Notes under the pieces: model-generated | The model's database searches: none | The model's input: the letters and a program-made list of their open reading frames with translations, nothing else | Told to the model about the DNA's origin: nothing | Part shown: positions 23,953 through 31,854 of the stretch, one piece after another | Position numbering within the stretch: position 1 is the first letter of the stretch | Layout of the letters: each line of letters begins with the position of its first letter | Position numbers and translations under genes: made by a program | From: a virus | Direction: 5' to 3' (one strand) | DNA: 32,638 nucleotides | IMG/VR virus record: IMGVR_UViG_3300020160_002656 | Coordinates: 1 to 32,638 of that record

Positions 23953-24558
23953 ATGCCCAAAGACCAACCCACCGCAACCACCGCGCGCCAGGACCTCGTC
24001 GCGTTTCTCAACTCCATCGGCAATGTCCACGCCGATCGCGTCAATCCTGCCTTCCGGTCGAGGTACGCCTCTCTCGCGGAGGTCCTGGACACCGTCAAGG
24101 GTGTCGCCGTGAAACACAACCTGGCCGTCCACCAGACGCTCCAGAGCTACGACGGTCAGGTCCGCGTCTCGACCGTCTTTCTGCACAACGACGGCACCGA
24201 GTACCTTGCCGGCTCCCTGGCCGTGAAGTCCGACGGCCTGACGCCCCAACAGCTTGGATCCGCGCTCACTTATCTCCGTCGTCAATCCCTGCAGACCGCC
24301 GTAGGCGTCTCGACGGATCTCGACGACGATGGGGCGTCCGCGTCCGGCGCTCGTCCTGCTCCTGCCGCGGCGCCGGCAAAACCTGCCGGACCCTGGTACT
24401 CTTTCCTCTCCGCCCTGGAAGCCGAACGCGCCCACGCCTATTGCGTCTCGAAGGGCTGGCTCCCGCCGTCCGCGGCCGACCTGTCCGAGCTTCCCGCTGA
24501 TCGCGTTGAGCTCATCCTCTCCAACAAGCCGGCCTTTATGAAGGCCATCGGCCGATGA
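23953..24558 (+). CDS. ERF-family single-strand annealing protein
   Basis: 201 residues. The core is typical of ERF recombinases: NPAFRSRYASLAEVLDTVKG, HNLAVHQTL, LHNDGTEYLAGSL and the signature QQLGSALTYLRRQSLQTAVG followed by the acidic DLDDDG (residues about 30-130). After an Ala/Pro linker comes a small C-terminal helical domain. It anneals complementary single strands, working with the RecE-like nuclease and SSB encoded 2-3 kb on. The leader is AC-rich (CTCTCCCACCACC before ATG), no Shine-Dalgarno. Confidence 0.92.
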   Translation: MPKDQPTATTARQDLVAFLNSIGNVHADRVNPAFRSRYASLAEVLDTVKGVAVKHNLAVHQTLQSYDGQVRVSTVFLHNDGTEYLAGSLAVKSDGLTPQQLGSALTYLRRQSLQTAVGVSTDLDDDGASASGARPAPAAAPAKPAGPWYSFLSALEAERAHAYCVSKGWLPPSAADLSELPADRVELILSNKPAFMKAIGR

Positions 24559-24752
24559 GCTCGCGCCTGAAATGGGGCGACGCAAAGTCCGCGGCTATCG
24601 CGGCCCAGGCCCAGGGCCTCACGGCTCCGACCGCGGCGCGGCAATTCGGCGTTAAGGTCAATTCCATCTATCGCGCCGCTGTCCGGTGCGGCTTTCGGTT
24701 CGTCTCCCCCAATGCTCCCGCTGTCTACCGCCATGTCCGACGCACGATCTGA
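24555..24752 (+). CDS. small helix-turn-helix protein
   Basis: 65 residues. GLTAPTAARQFGVKVNSIYR (residues 21-40) is a good helix-turn-helix, the rest is basic. It starts in an ATGA overlap with the ERF gene and overlaps the next start by 20 bases. Probably a small DNA-binding regulator; target unknown. Confidence 0.6.
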   Translation: MSSRLKWGDAKSAAIAAQAQGLTAPTAARQFGVKVNSIYRAAVRCGFRFVSPNAPAVYRHVRRTI

Positions 24753-25047
24753 AGACCTTGCCCGCCTGCAGGCCGAGGTCGATCGTCTCCGTGCCTCGTC
24801 CTTCGTGACTGCCGTGCCTGTCGATGAGTACGAGAAACTCAAGGCCGAGGTCGAGCGTCTGGACACCCTCTGCAAGCAACTGATGGCGCAACACTCCGAC
24901 ATTTCCTGCGAGAACATCATGCTCCGCGAGGCCGGCGACGACCTTTGGTATTGTATCCGCCACCGCGACTTCGACCCGGACGCCATCTCGACCTGGCAGG
25001 AAGTCCGAGGCGGTGTTCCAAAGGGAGGCCACTTCCCCGATGCCTGA
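24733..25047 (+). CDS. coiled-coil hypothetical protein
   Basis: 104 residues. Two coiled-coil helices (EDLARLQAEVDRLRASSF; YEKLKAEVERLDTLCKQLMA) and a short C-terminal segment. An ATG at 24712 is an alternative start. It overlaps its neighbours on both sides by a few bases, as throughout this operon. Unknown function. Confidence 0.55.
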   Translation: MSDARSEDLARLQAEVDRLRASSFVTAVPVDEYEKLKAEVERLDTLCKQLMAQHSDISCENIMLREAGDDLWYCIRHRDFDPDAISTWQEVRGGVPKGGHFPDA

Positions 25048-25294
25048 ACGACCTGCCACCCCTCCCGCGCTGATGGCGCACATGGCCGCAAAGATGCCGC
25101 GCCGATCTCACGCACTTTTCCTGGTGATTGACGGCCGCGTTGAAAACCCAGAGTTTGTCGTCCACGACCTGGACTCCTATCGCGAGGAGCTTTGGAAATG
25201 GAAAAGGAAAGAGGTCCGCGCCGACGGCCGGCACATCGAATTTTGGGCCAAGCACGACTCCGAATTCTGCCGGTTCAACCCTAACGCCGTATGA
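25040..25294 (+). CDS. hypothetical protein, tandem paralog 1
   Basis: 84 residues. The core HALFLVIDGRVENPEF, EELWKWKRKEVRADGRHIEF and WAKHDSEF has the same order of hydrophobic strand, helix with Trp-basic residues, and Arg-x-x-x-Phe/His-Asp ending as the next gene. The ATGA overlap with that gene supports duplication in place. Function unknown. Confidence 0.6.
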   Translation: MPERPATPPALMAHMAAKMPRRSHALFLVIDGRVENPEFVVHDLDSYREELWKWKRKEVRADGRHIEFWAKHDSEFCRFNPNAV

Positions 25295-25542
25295 CTCCCC
25301 TCCGACCCCAGCCCCCCATTCCCCCCGGCATCGTCAAACGCTCCGCCCAGGTCCCTCAACCCTTCGCCCTTTTCCTTTTGCTCGACGGCATCCCTTACTG
25401 CGAAATTGCAGAACGCCGCCGATCTGACTTTGAGTCCGCGCTCGTCTCCTGGCGCCGCGTGAACCTCCCGACGCTCGTCCGGTCCCAGGTCCGGTACTTC
25501 GTCCGTCACAAAGACCTTGCGCTGACGGAGGTCCGGCCGTAG
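25291..25542 (+). CDS. hypothetical protein, tandem paralog 2
   Basis: 83 residues. FALFLLLDGIPYCEIAERRR, FESALVSWRRVNLPTLVRSQ and VRYFVRHKDLAL line up with HALFLVIDG, the W-x-(W/R)-(K/R) helix, and IEFWAKHDSEF of the previous gene. The N-terminus is Pro-rich and replaces the partner's AxMAAKMPRR segment. Function unknown. Confidence 0.6.
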   Translation: MTPLRPQPPIPPGIVKRSAQVPQPFALFLLLDGIPYCEIAERRRSDFESALVSWRRVNLPTLVRSQVRYFVRHKDLALTEVRP

Positions 25543-25552
25543 TCCTTTGCCC

Positions 25553-25894
25553 ATGCCAAACCGCGACGCCATCCGACGCCAGCTTGCGATCATCGACGAC
25601 GCGCTTGGCTCTTTGGAGTTTTACTGCGAGACGGAAATTGTCGGGGACGATTGCCGGCACCTGCTCTCCGACATAAAAGGCGCCCAGCGCCAGCACTCCC
25701 GAACCGACGCCGATAAGGTCGAAGAGTCATGGGATGTTAAACCCATGTATGATCGCCTGAAGCTCGTCCAGGGTTCGCTCCGCGTCCTGCGGAACAACCT
25801 CGACCTCTCCGACGCCGCCGTCGAGAAAGCCCTCGACGCTTGTCGCGAGGTTTCCTCATCGCTCGAGCAGGACGACGAGGACGACGACCTTTAA
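25553..25894 (+). CDS. acidic helical hypothetical protein
   Basis: 113 residues from ATG 25553 (TTG at 25547 is possible). Predicted helical, with Cys24, Cys33 and Cys94, ending in an acidic tail EQDDEDDDL. It directly precedes the RecE-like nuclease by 19 bases; the acidic tail could mimic DNA or bind a basic partner (inference). No family recognised. Confidence 0.6.
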   Translation: MPNRDAIRRQLAIIDDALGSLEFYCETEIVGDDCRHLLSDIKGAQRQHSRTDADKVEESWDVKPMYDRLKLVQGSLRVLRNNLDLSDAAVEKALDACREVSSSLEQDDEDDDL

Positions 25895-25913
25895 TTTTCA
25901 CCCACCAACCACC

Positions 25914-26714
25914 ATGCCCACCATCCCCGACAGAAAAACCTACCAGGCCCTGGCCGCGCTCAACTTCAGCGGCTCAAAAGAGCTTCTGAAATCCGGCGCT
26001 CACTTCCAGAGCTACCTCACCCGCCAGCATGAGGAAACCAAAGCCCTGCGCCTTGGATCTCTCACCCACGCGCTCGTCCTGGAACCGGACACCGTCGACG
26101 CCCGCTATGCCGCCGCGCCTGAATGCGATCGTCGGACGAAGGACGGGAAAGCCAGCTATGATTCCTTTGTCGCGGCCGCCGCCGGAAAGACCGTCGTCAC
26201 GGCTGACGAGTTTGAGCTCGCACAGAATGTCGCCCGGTCGATGCGGCGCGCGCGCGAGTCCCTGGCTGTTAGTTTCGTCGCGACCGAAGTCATGCTCTCC
26301 GTCGAATACAACGGCACCATCCTTAAATCAGCGATCGACGCTGTCGGCTCCGACGGCTACCTGTATGACCTAAAAACGGCCGAGTGCGCTTCCGCGAGGG
26401 GGTTCCTTCAGTCCGTCCGATCCTACAGCTATAACTTGCAGGCCCACTTTTATCGCACCGTCTATCAGGCCGCCACCGGCGAGCGTGTCCGCGGCTTTAG
26501 GTTCATCGTGGCCGAAAAGTCTGAGCCATGGGCCTGGGCCATTTATGAAATCGGTCCGGAACTCATGACCTTCGCCGCCCTGGAATTCGAGGACGCCGTC
26601 GTCAAGTATCGCTCCTGCCTTGAGCTCGACGCTTGGCCTGGTTATCCGTCCGAGGTTCAGGTCGTCGATGTAAACGCAAAGTCCGCCGCGTCCACCCCGA
26701 TCAATTTCGCCTGA
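25914..26714 (+). CDS. RecE/exonuclease VIII-like PD-(D/E)XK nuclease
   Basis: 266 residues. Family pattern: LRLGSLTHALVLEP (46-59), ATEVML with Glu125, KSAID with Asp142, YDLKT giving D152-x-K154, and NLQAHFYRTVY with Gln176. These are the metal-binding and catalytic residues of phage PDDEXK exonucleases that make 3' single-stranded tails for an annealase. The ERF gene two kilobases upstream is the likely partner. The AC-rich leader (CACCCACCAACCACC before ATG) has no Shine-Dalgarno. The TGA overlaps the next small ATG. Confidence 0.9.
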   Translation: MPTIPDRKTYQALAALNFSGSKELLKSGAHFQSYLTRQHEETKALRLGSLTHALVLEPDTVDARYAAAPECDRRTKDGKASYDSFVAAAAGKTVVTADEFELAQNVARSMRRARESLAVSFVATEVMLSVEYNGTILKSAIDAVGSDGYLYDLKTAECASARGFLQSVRSYSYNLQAHFYRTVYQAATGERVRGFRFIVAEKSEPWAWAIYEIGPELMTFAALEFEDAVVKYRSCLELDAWPGYPSEVQVVDVNAKSAASTPINFA

Positions 26715-26845
26715 TGTTCCCTTTCCAAAAAGACCCGGCAAAAGAAATTGCCGAGGTGACGGCAGGATGCATCGGCGCTCTCACCACGCTCGTCTACCGC
26801 GTCGCGATCGGCGCGGCCGCCGTGAAGGTCCTTTTCTTTCTCTGA
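26714..26845 (+). CDS. 43-residue membrane peptide
   Basis: MFPFQKDPAKEIAEVTAGCI then GALTTLVYRVAIGAAAVKVL and FFL. The first half is charged, the second is one transmembrane helix (about residues 19-43). It starts in a TGATG overlap with the nuclease stop. Possibly anchors or modulates the recombination complex, but no evidence for that is seen. Confidence 0.5.
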   Translation: MFPFQKDPAKEIAEVTAGCIGALTTLVYRVAIGAAAVKVLFFL

Positions 26846-26858
26846 TCTCCCCCCACCC

Positions 26859-27350
26859 ATGAACGCACCCAACAACGACCGCCCGCCCCTGAAGAACATC
26901 GACAAGGCCGGGACCTACTCCTTGAAACTCATCCGTCCGAAGGACGAGGCCAGGTTCAAAAAGAACGCGCGCGGCTTTTCGTCCGTCTCGCTTTTCTTTT
27001 TGGACAACGACGGCAACTGCCTCACCAAAAACTTCAGCGTCGAGTATGGCAAAGGTTTGGCGATGGTCATCGGCAAATTCTCCGGCACCTACGCCCCGAC
27101 TCCGTCCGACCAGATGTCGATCGAGCAACTGATCAAATTCTGCGACCCTGCTTTCGGCAAAGTCGCGACCGTCGAGCTCGAGGTCACGGAGAACGGCGAA
27201 TGGCAGGGCAAGCCGCAGTATCGCTATTCGTTTAAAAAGATCACCGGCCGCGACACGAAGCTTTACGGCTCCGCGCCGTCGTCGTCCCCTGCCGCCGAAG
27301 CCACCCCGCCCGCGGATCCCTTCGCCCCAGGCCAGGATGTCCCCTTCTGA
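26859..27350 (+). CDS. single-stranded DNA-binding protein (phage SSB-like)
   Basis: 163 residues. An OB-fold-like core of beta strands (SLKLIRPKDEARFKKNARGF, VSLFFLDNDGNCLTKNFSVE, KVATVELEVTENGEWQGKPQYRY split by turns) followed by an Ala/Ser/Pro linker and a C-terminal DPFAPGQDVPF tail. The acidic tail ending in Pro-Phe is the partner-binding tip of bacterial SSB. It coats single strands for the nuclease, annealase and helicase. It overlaps the kinase start by 14 bases. Confidence 0.75.
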   Translation: MNAPNNDRPPLKNIDKAGTYSLKLIRPKDEARFKKNARGFSSVSLFFLDNDGNCLTKNFSVEYGKGLAMVIGKFSGTYAPTPSDQMSIEQLIKFCDPAFGKVATVELEVTENGEWQGKPQYRYSFKKITGRDTKLYGSAPSSSPAAEATPPADPFAPGQDVPF

Positions 27351-27933
27351 TCTCACGCCGGTCCTGGTGCTCATCACCGGGGCCGCGCGGTCCGGGAAGG
27401 ACACCCTTGCCGACGGCCTTATCTCCGGTGCCGCCAGCCCTGTCCACCGCTTAAGGTTCGCTGACCCCCTCAAGGACGCCGCGGACGACTTCATGGCCTG
27501 CCTTGGCCTGGACCGTCACGGCTCTTTCCTGAACGACGGTTTCAAATCCCGGCACCGGTCTTTCCTGGTTTCCGCCGGCACATTCGCGCGCTCCCTCGAT
27601 GTCGATGTATTTGCCTACCTGCTCGTCCGGCGCGCCGAGGCCTTCGCGATCGGCGTCGCTCCTGTCGGCTTGCGGCCTGTCGTCGTCGTCTCCGATTGGC
27701 GCTATCTCAACGAGCTTAAGGTTGCCAGGTCCGTCCTGGGAACCGCCGGCTGGCGCATCGTCACGGTCGATGTCGTCACCTCCGGCAATATGCCAGCCAA
27801 CGAGGAAGAGGCGCTGTCCCTGGCGGAGATCCGCCGCGACATGGTCACCGACCTGTCCTTTGTTTTCGCCCCCGACTCCGCCGCGGCGATCAAACGCGAG
27901 GGCATCGAGCTTGCGCGATCCCTTGCCATCTGA
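27337..27933 (+). CDS. deoxynucleoside monophosphate kinase-like P-loop protein
   Basis: 198 residues. The P-loop GAARSGKDT at 15-23, RFADPLKDAADDFM (39-52), and SDWRYLNEL match phage deoxynucleotide monophosphate kinases (T4 gp1-like). It would phosphorylate dNMPs to feed phage DNA synthesis. It overlaps SSB upstream; an unknown gene follows after 7 bases. Confidence 0.8.
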   Translation: MSPSDLTPVLVLITGAARSGKDTLADGLISGAASPVHRLRFADPLKDAADDFMACLGLDRHGSFLNDGFKSRHRSFLVSAGTFARSLDVDVFAYLLVRRAEAFAIGVAPVGLRPVVVVSDWRYLNELKVARSVLGTAGWRIVTVDVVTSGNMPANEEEALSLAEIRRDMVTDLSFVFAPDSAAAIKREGIELARSLAI

Positions 27934-27940
27934 CCCCGCG

Positions 27941-28297
27941 ATGGTCTGCCTCTCCGAGACGCTGAAGCGGCAGGCCTTTGTCGCTCGCGCCGAGCTCCTG
28001 GGGCTTTCCCTTGCCCGCGCTGAATTCCTGTCCCGGTGTTCCTACACTCAGGTTGCAAAGCTTGAGGCCAACCGGTCGAACCTTATTCCGTATGACCCTG
28101 CCGTCCTGATCCGCGAGGCCTTTCGCATCGGCATCGGCTTTCGCGACACCGCCAGGATGATGGGCATGACCGCCTCCGAGCTTAAGTCCTACGGATTGCC
28201 TTTCCCGCGGCGATCGAAGTATCGTCCGCCTGTCCGCGGCACCGGCTACACGCTTTTCCCGCCTGAACCAATCCGCACCGATGTCTGCCGCCGCTAA
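27941..28297 (+). CDS. hypothetical protein with possible helix-turn-helix
   Basis: 118 residues. The N-terminal helical part (ARAEFLSRCSYTQVAKLEAN) and a later FRDTARMMGMTASELKSYGL both have helix-turn-helix-like spacing; the C-terminus is basic and Pro-rich. It overlaps the next gene by 17 bases. Function unknown; DNA binding is a guess. Confidence 0.55.
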   Translation: MVCLSETLKRQAFVARAELLGLSLARAEFLSRCSYTQVAKLEANRSNLIPYDPAVLIREAFRIGIGFRDTARMMGMTASELKSYGLPFPRRSKYRPPVRGTGYTLFPPEPIRTDVCRR

Positions 28298-29054
28298 AGC
28301 CCCCATCCGATTCGTCGCCGCCGGTGACAACCATGGCGACATGGCCGACCCTGATGCCGTCGACGCCCTGCGAGAATTCTGCTCCGACTATCGGCCCCAG
28401 CACCGCATCCACCTGGGCGACTGTTTCGATTTCAGGTCCCTTCGCCGCGGAGCCGGCAACGATGCCGAAGCCGCTGAGTCCCTTCGCTCTGATCTCGATG
28501 AGGGTATCCGTTTTCTCCGGATGTTCCGTCCGACCGTCTACCTCAAAGGCAACCATGAGGCGCGCGCGGCGAACCTTTCTCACAGCTCCGGTTCCGCGCT
28601 CGTCCGCGATTACTGTCAGGACCTCGACGCGACGATCACTTCGGCCGCAAAGCAGGCCGGCGCAAAGGTCGTCCTGGATTATCACGCCGAGGCCGGCGTC
28701 TATCGTTTAGGTCCTGTCGCTTTTATTCATGGCTACGCTCATGGCCTTAACGCCACGGCGCTTCAAGGGTCCCACTATGCCTCTCGCGGCGGCGCCCTTA
28801 TCCACGGCCACACTCACACGCTCTCCCAGGTCAACCTGACGAAGCATGGAGGCGGCGCGGCTTTCTCCGCCGGTTGCCTTTGTCGAAAAGATGCGATGAG
28901 CTATGCCAGCGCGCGGTTGGCAACGAGCAGATGGGGTTCAGGATTTGCGGCTGGATGGGTCGACGGCGACGATTGGAAGGTCTTTCTGGTCCACCGCGTC
29001 GGCCGCCGGTGGATCTGGCAGACCGATCTCAAACTATACACCCCGAAGCCATGA
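28281..29054 (+). CDS. calcineurin-like metallophosphoesterase
   Basis: 257 residues with the complete metal-ligand set: GDNHG (15-19), GDCFD (46-50), GNHE (90-93), IHGYAH (149-154), HGHTH (175-179). Possible substrates are cyclic nucleotides, nucleotide ends or DNA; the site chemistry does not discriminate. In a replication operon, DNA end processing or removal of a host nucleotide signal is plausible (inference). It overlaps the next ATG by 4 bases. Confidence 0.85.
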   Translation: MSAAAKAPIRFVAAGDNHGDMADPDAVDALREFCSDYRPQHRIHLGDCFDFRSLRRGAGNDAEAAESLRSDLDEGIRFLRMFRPTVYLKGNHEARAANLSHSSGSALVRDYCQDLDATITSAAKQAGAKVVLDYHAEAGVYRLGPVAFIHGYAHGLNATALQGSHYASRGGALIHGHTHTLSQVNLTKHGGGAAFSAGCLCRKDAMSYASARLATSRWGSGFAAGWVDGDDWKVFLVHRVGRRWIWQTDLKLYTPKP

Positions 29055-29344
29055 AAAAAGGGCGCCTGCTTTATTCCCGCGACGACCTCGACGATGTCCT
29101 GAAGTCTGTCCTGGCCGAGATTCATAAGACCGAGGAAAAGCCGGCGCCAGGGTTCCTGACCAGAGGCCAATGGTCTGTAAAATGGAAAATGTCGCCGGCC
29201 GTTGCCGAGCGTTATCTTCGAGTCGCCGTGAGGTCCGGCCTGCTCGTCGAGCGCGAGTATCGCGTGATCACGCGCGGCCGTCTCCGCATCATGAGCCACT
29301 TCGGTCCGCCCACCCGCCCGCGTCGTCGAGGCAAACCAACTTGA
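29051..29344 (+). CDS. winged-helix-like protein
   Basis: 97 residues. WSVKWKMSPAVAERYLRVAV and RSGLLVEREYRVITRGRLRI form a helix-turn-helix and a beta-hairpin wing (residues 41-80), with a strongly basic tail PRRRGKPT. It precedes the helicase gene by 33 bases and might be its loader or origin-binding partner (inference). Confidence 0.6.
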   Translation: MKKGRLLYSRDDLDDVLKSVLAEIHKTEEKPAPGFLTRGQWSVKWKMSPAVAERYLRVAVRSGLLVEREYRVITRGRLRIMSHFGPPTRPRRRGKPT

Positions 29345-29377
29345 CCCGGCGCGCTCCTGCGCCCAAACCAGCCAACC

Positions 29378-30706
29378 ATGCCCAACCCTCCCGCATCCCT
29401 CGACGCGGAACGCCACCTCATCGGCGCCACCCTCCGAGACGCCGTCCCTTTTCCTGCCGGCCTTCTCCCTTCCGACTTCTACTGTCCGAAGCACCAGGAT
29501 ATCGCCGCCGCCATTTTGTCCCTGGAAGCCGAGGGCGTCTCCGCCGATGAGCTCACGGTGTCCATGCGCCTGCGCGACCGAAAGTCCGTCGTCGACGCTT
29601 TCTATGTCTCCGAGCTTACTTCCGCCGTCGGCGCGTCCCTGCTCAACCCTGCCTGGACCGCCGAAATAGTCAGGGCCTCGTCGCTCCGGCTGATCGCGTC
29701 GACCGCGGCCAGAGTTGCCGAGCTTGCCGCGGATCCGTCCGCCGACCCTGCCGCGCTGTCCGCGTATGCCGAGGGTTCCCTCCGATCCGTCGAGGCCAGG
29801 TCCACGCCGAAGCCAGGGCCTCGTCGAATGATGCCCGATGAGCTTATGGCCTTTGACCGGTCTAACGACCCCGACTGCGTCCTGGGGAACCGATGGCTTT
29901 GCAGGGCTGGCTCCGCGTTGATCGTCTCGCAGGCCGGCGTCGGCAAGTCCTCCCTGATGATGCAGGCCGCTATCAATTGGTCCATCGGCGGCCGACGCGA
30001 CTTCTTCGGCATAAAGTCCAACCGCCCACTCCGCGTCGCCATCCTGCAGGCCGAGAATGATTTGGGGGATGTCGCGGAGGCCTTTCAGGACCAGGTTGCC
30101 GGCGCAAAGCTCTGGCCCGACGAACGCGCCGCCCTCGACGAGAACCTTGCCATTTATCGGGACACAACATCCGTCGGCCCTGCTTTCCCTGGCTTGCTCC
30201 GCGATCTTATCCGCCTGCACCGCGCCGACCTAATCTTCGTCGACCCCCTTCTCTCGTTTGCCGGTATCGATATTGCCGATCAGGAGCAGGCGTCCCGCTT
30301 TCTCCGCCACGATCTGAACGCGGTCCTGCAGGAGACCGGTTGCGTCCTTATCGCGATGCACCACACCACGAAGCCCCGCGCCGCCAAGGACAAGGAGGGC
30401 CAGACGATCGCTGACCTGGCCTATTCCGGGGCCGGCTCGTCGGAGTTTGTTAATTATTTCAGAGAGGTTGCCGTCCTCGTCCGTCAACAGGGCGACGCGC
30501 CTGTTTTCAAATTCGGCCTGACGAAACGCCGCGGCCGCGCCCGCCTGAAGGACCTCCATGGGGACTTCGCCGGCGAGATTGCCATCCGCCACTCCCGCGT
30601 CCCTGGGGAGATCCGATGGGAGTATGCCACTCCTGACGAGCTCACGCCGCCCCCAGGCGCCGATCCCAGCCCCGCCAAGGCCCCGCCACGGCGCCAGGAC
30701 TGGTAA
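29378..30706 (+). CDS. DnaB N-terminal/RepA-type replicative helicase
   Basis: 442 residues. Residues 5-100 resemble the DnaB N-terminal domain (SLDAERHLIGATL, HQDIAAAILSLEAEG, DELTVSMRLRD, YVSELTSAV). The rest is a RepA/AAA_25-like RecA-fold ATPase: Walker A SQAGVGKSS (184-192), Walker B LIFVDP (285-290), sensor-like MHHTTKP (327-333). It would unwind the fork in phage DNA replication. The leader is AC-rich (CCCAAACCAGCCAACC before ATG). It is the last gene before the non-coding island. Confidence 0.85.
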   Translation: MPNPPASLDAERHLIGATLRDAVPFPAGLLPSDFYCPKHQDIAAAILSLEAEGVSADELTVSMRLRDRKSVVDAFYVSELTSAVGASLLNPAWTAEIVRASSLRLIASTAARVAELAADPSADPAALSAYAEGSLRSVEARSTPKPGPRRMMPDELMAFDRSNDPDCVLGNRWLCRAGSALIVSQAGVGKSSLMMQAAINWSIGGRRDFFGIKSNRPLRVAILQAENDLGDVAEAFQDQVAGAKLWPDERAALDENLAIYRDTTSVGPAFPGLLRDLIRLHRADLIFVDPLLSFAGIDIADQEQASRFLRHDLNAVLQETGCVLIAMHHTTKPRAAKDKEGQTIADLAYSGAGSSEFVNYFREVAVLVRQQGDAPVFKFGLTKRRGRARLKDLHGDFAGEIAIRHSRVPGEIRWEYATPDELTPPPGADPSPAKAPPRRQDW

Positions 30707-31380
30707 ATCGGCCCGACACCCGCCCCACATCCCTGACCACCTTCACATCCCTGGACCACCTGTCCTGGCCTTTCCGTCCTTTTTTGCCCTTTGGCTCGTC
30801 ATGGTCGACATCCTTTGACACCCCCCCCTCAAATGGCCGGCTTAATTGGCCGATCTCACGCCCAGGGGACTGCCCTGTCAAATGCCCTTCATTCCCTCCA
30901 CATTTTTTTATTCCATCGGCGGCCAACAGCTCGTCCGAGCTTCCCATTTTTCTGGCCCACAGGCCGGTACATATCCCCCAAAATCCCCACAAATAATCCG
31001 CCAATAATGGCCCTTTTTCTCACACTTTCCCGACCACGATCACCACAGTTTGGAGAAATCAGCCCATTTAGCCCTGTTTTCTCGTTTTTTGCTCATAAAA
31101 ACCGCATTATATCCTTCCCACAAATTGATAAAAATCCATCGATTTGGGGCCGTTTTCATCGACATATTGCCGTGATCATGACGGCCGTTTTCCCAGCTTT
31201 CCCGCCGGACAAGGCCTTTAGTTGCGCCGTCGTCATGGCCTGTTTCAGCCCTCAACAACGCCGGCCACCGGCGGATCCATCGGCCCGCCGGCGCCGGTGA
31301 TCGTCTACACCTCCCGACCCCCTTCATCCCCCTTCACTCCATGCCCACCTTTCCCGCCTTTCCTGGCCCCCTTTCAGGGC
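30707..31380. other. non-coding, AT-richer island (possible origin or RNA locus)
   Basis: No convincing gene. From about 30890 to 31200 base composition shifts to T/A-rich runs unlike the rest. Present are: direct repeats CACATCCCTGACCACC/CACATCCCTGGACCACC (30726, 30744); an imperfect inverted repeat CAAATTGAT/ATCGATTTG (31121-31129/31138-31146); and two GGCCGTTTTC copies 35 bases apart (31148, 31183). No DnaA box was found. Position directly after the helicase suits an origin, but this is inference. Confidence 0.6.
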
Positions 31381-31406
31381 GGTATAATTCCTGGTATAAT
31401 TCCGTA
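31381..31406 (+). promoter_or_regulatory. tandem -10 boxes
   Basis: GGTATAATTCC occurs twice in tandem (31381-31391 and 31393-31403), each with a perfect TATAAT; the second is an extended -10 (TGGTATAAT). No good -35 was seen. The two would start transcripts just before or inside the hairpin cluster and feed the gene at 31494. Confidence 0.6.
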
Positions 31407-31463
31407 CTCTCTCTAAAGAGAGAGGGGGTACTTCGCTCACCCCCCTCTCGCTCCGCGAGGGGG
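31407..31463 (+). promoter_or_regulatory. overlapping hairpins in the leader of the next gene
   Basis: Hairpin A, CTCTCTC/GAGAGAG (31407-31413/31418-31424); hairpin B, GAGGGGGT/ACCCCC with TC after a bulged C (31422-31429/31439-31447); hairpin C, CCCTCTCGC/GCGAGGGGG with a TCC loop (31443-31463). A and B share bases, and so do B and C, so they are mutually exclusive: the geometry of an attenuator or riboregulator, with no T-tract. Inference only. Confidence 0.5.
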
Positions 31464-31493
31464 TTCGCTCGTCCCTGCTGACGCCATCCCCCC

Positions 31494-31853
31494 ATGCCTC
31501 GTCGTCCCCTTTCCCGCGCCCAGCTCAGGCAGGTCCACCAGGCCCGCAAATGGGCCGAGCTATGGAGGGCGGATCCTGCGAAGATGGAGGCCTGCCGAAA
31601 GGCCGCCACCGTTGCCGCGGCCCAGGCCAAGGCCCGCAAAAACGACCGGCTCCGAGAGCTCGTCTCCCTTTGGCCGGCAACGATCGCGCCTGCCGATCTG
31701 AAGGCGCTCGTCCTCGAGCTCTCCCTGGCTCCCTCTCCTTATCGCCGGCGGCGCAGTTACAATCCGCGCTCCATTTTGAACCGTCTCCGGCGCTGTCTCA
31801 TGCTCTCCTTTGACCATGCCACCGGCCTGTGGACAAACCGTTGCAGGCCATGA
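31494..31853 (+). CDS. small basic hypothetical protein
   Basis: 119 residues, strongly basic and helical, with segments ARKWAELWRADPAKMEACRK and LRELVSLWPATIAPADLKAL. The 5' leader holds the hairpin cluster, so it is likely controlled. It could be a DNA- or RNA-binding regulator, but no family is recognised. It ends 2 bases before the promoter of the next gene. Confidence 0.6.
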   Translation: MPRRPLSRAQLRQVHQARKWAELWRADPAKMEACRKAATVAAAQAKARKNDRLRELVSLWPATIAPADLKALVLELSLAPSPYRRRRSYNPRSILNRLRRCLMLSFDHATGLWTNRCRP

Positions 31854-31854
31854 A

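Noticed and set aside
30791-31300. 169-codon plus-strand frame in the AT-richer island
   Set aside because: The translation is low-complexity with runs of Phe, Pro and Ser and no domain-like pattern; the base composition does not follow the codon periodicity of the neighbouring genes.
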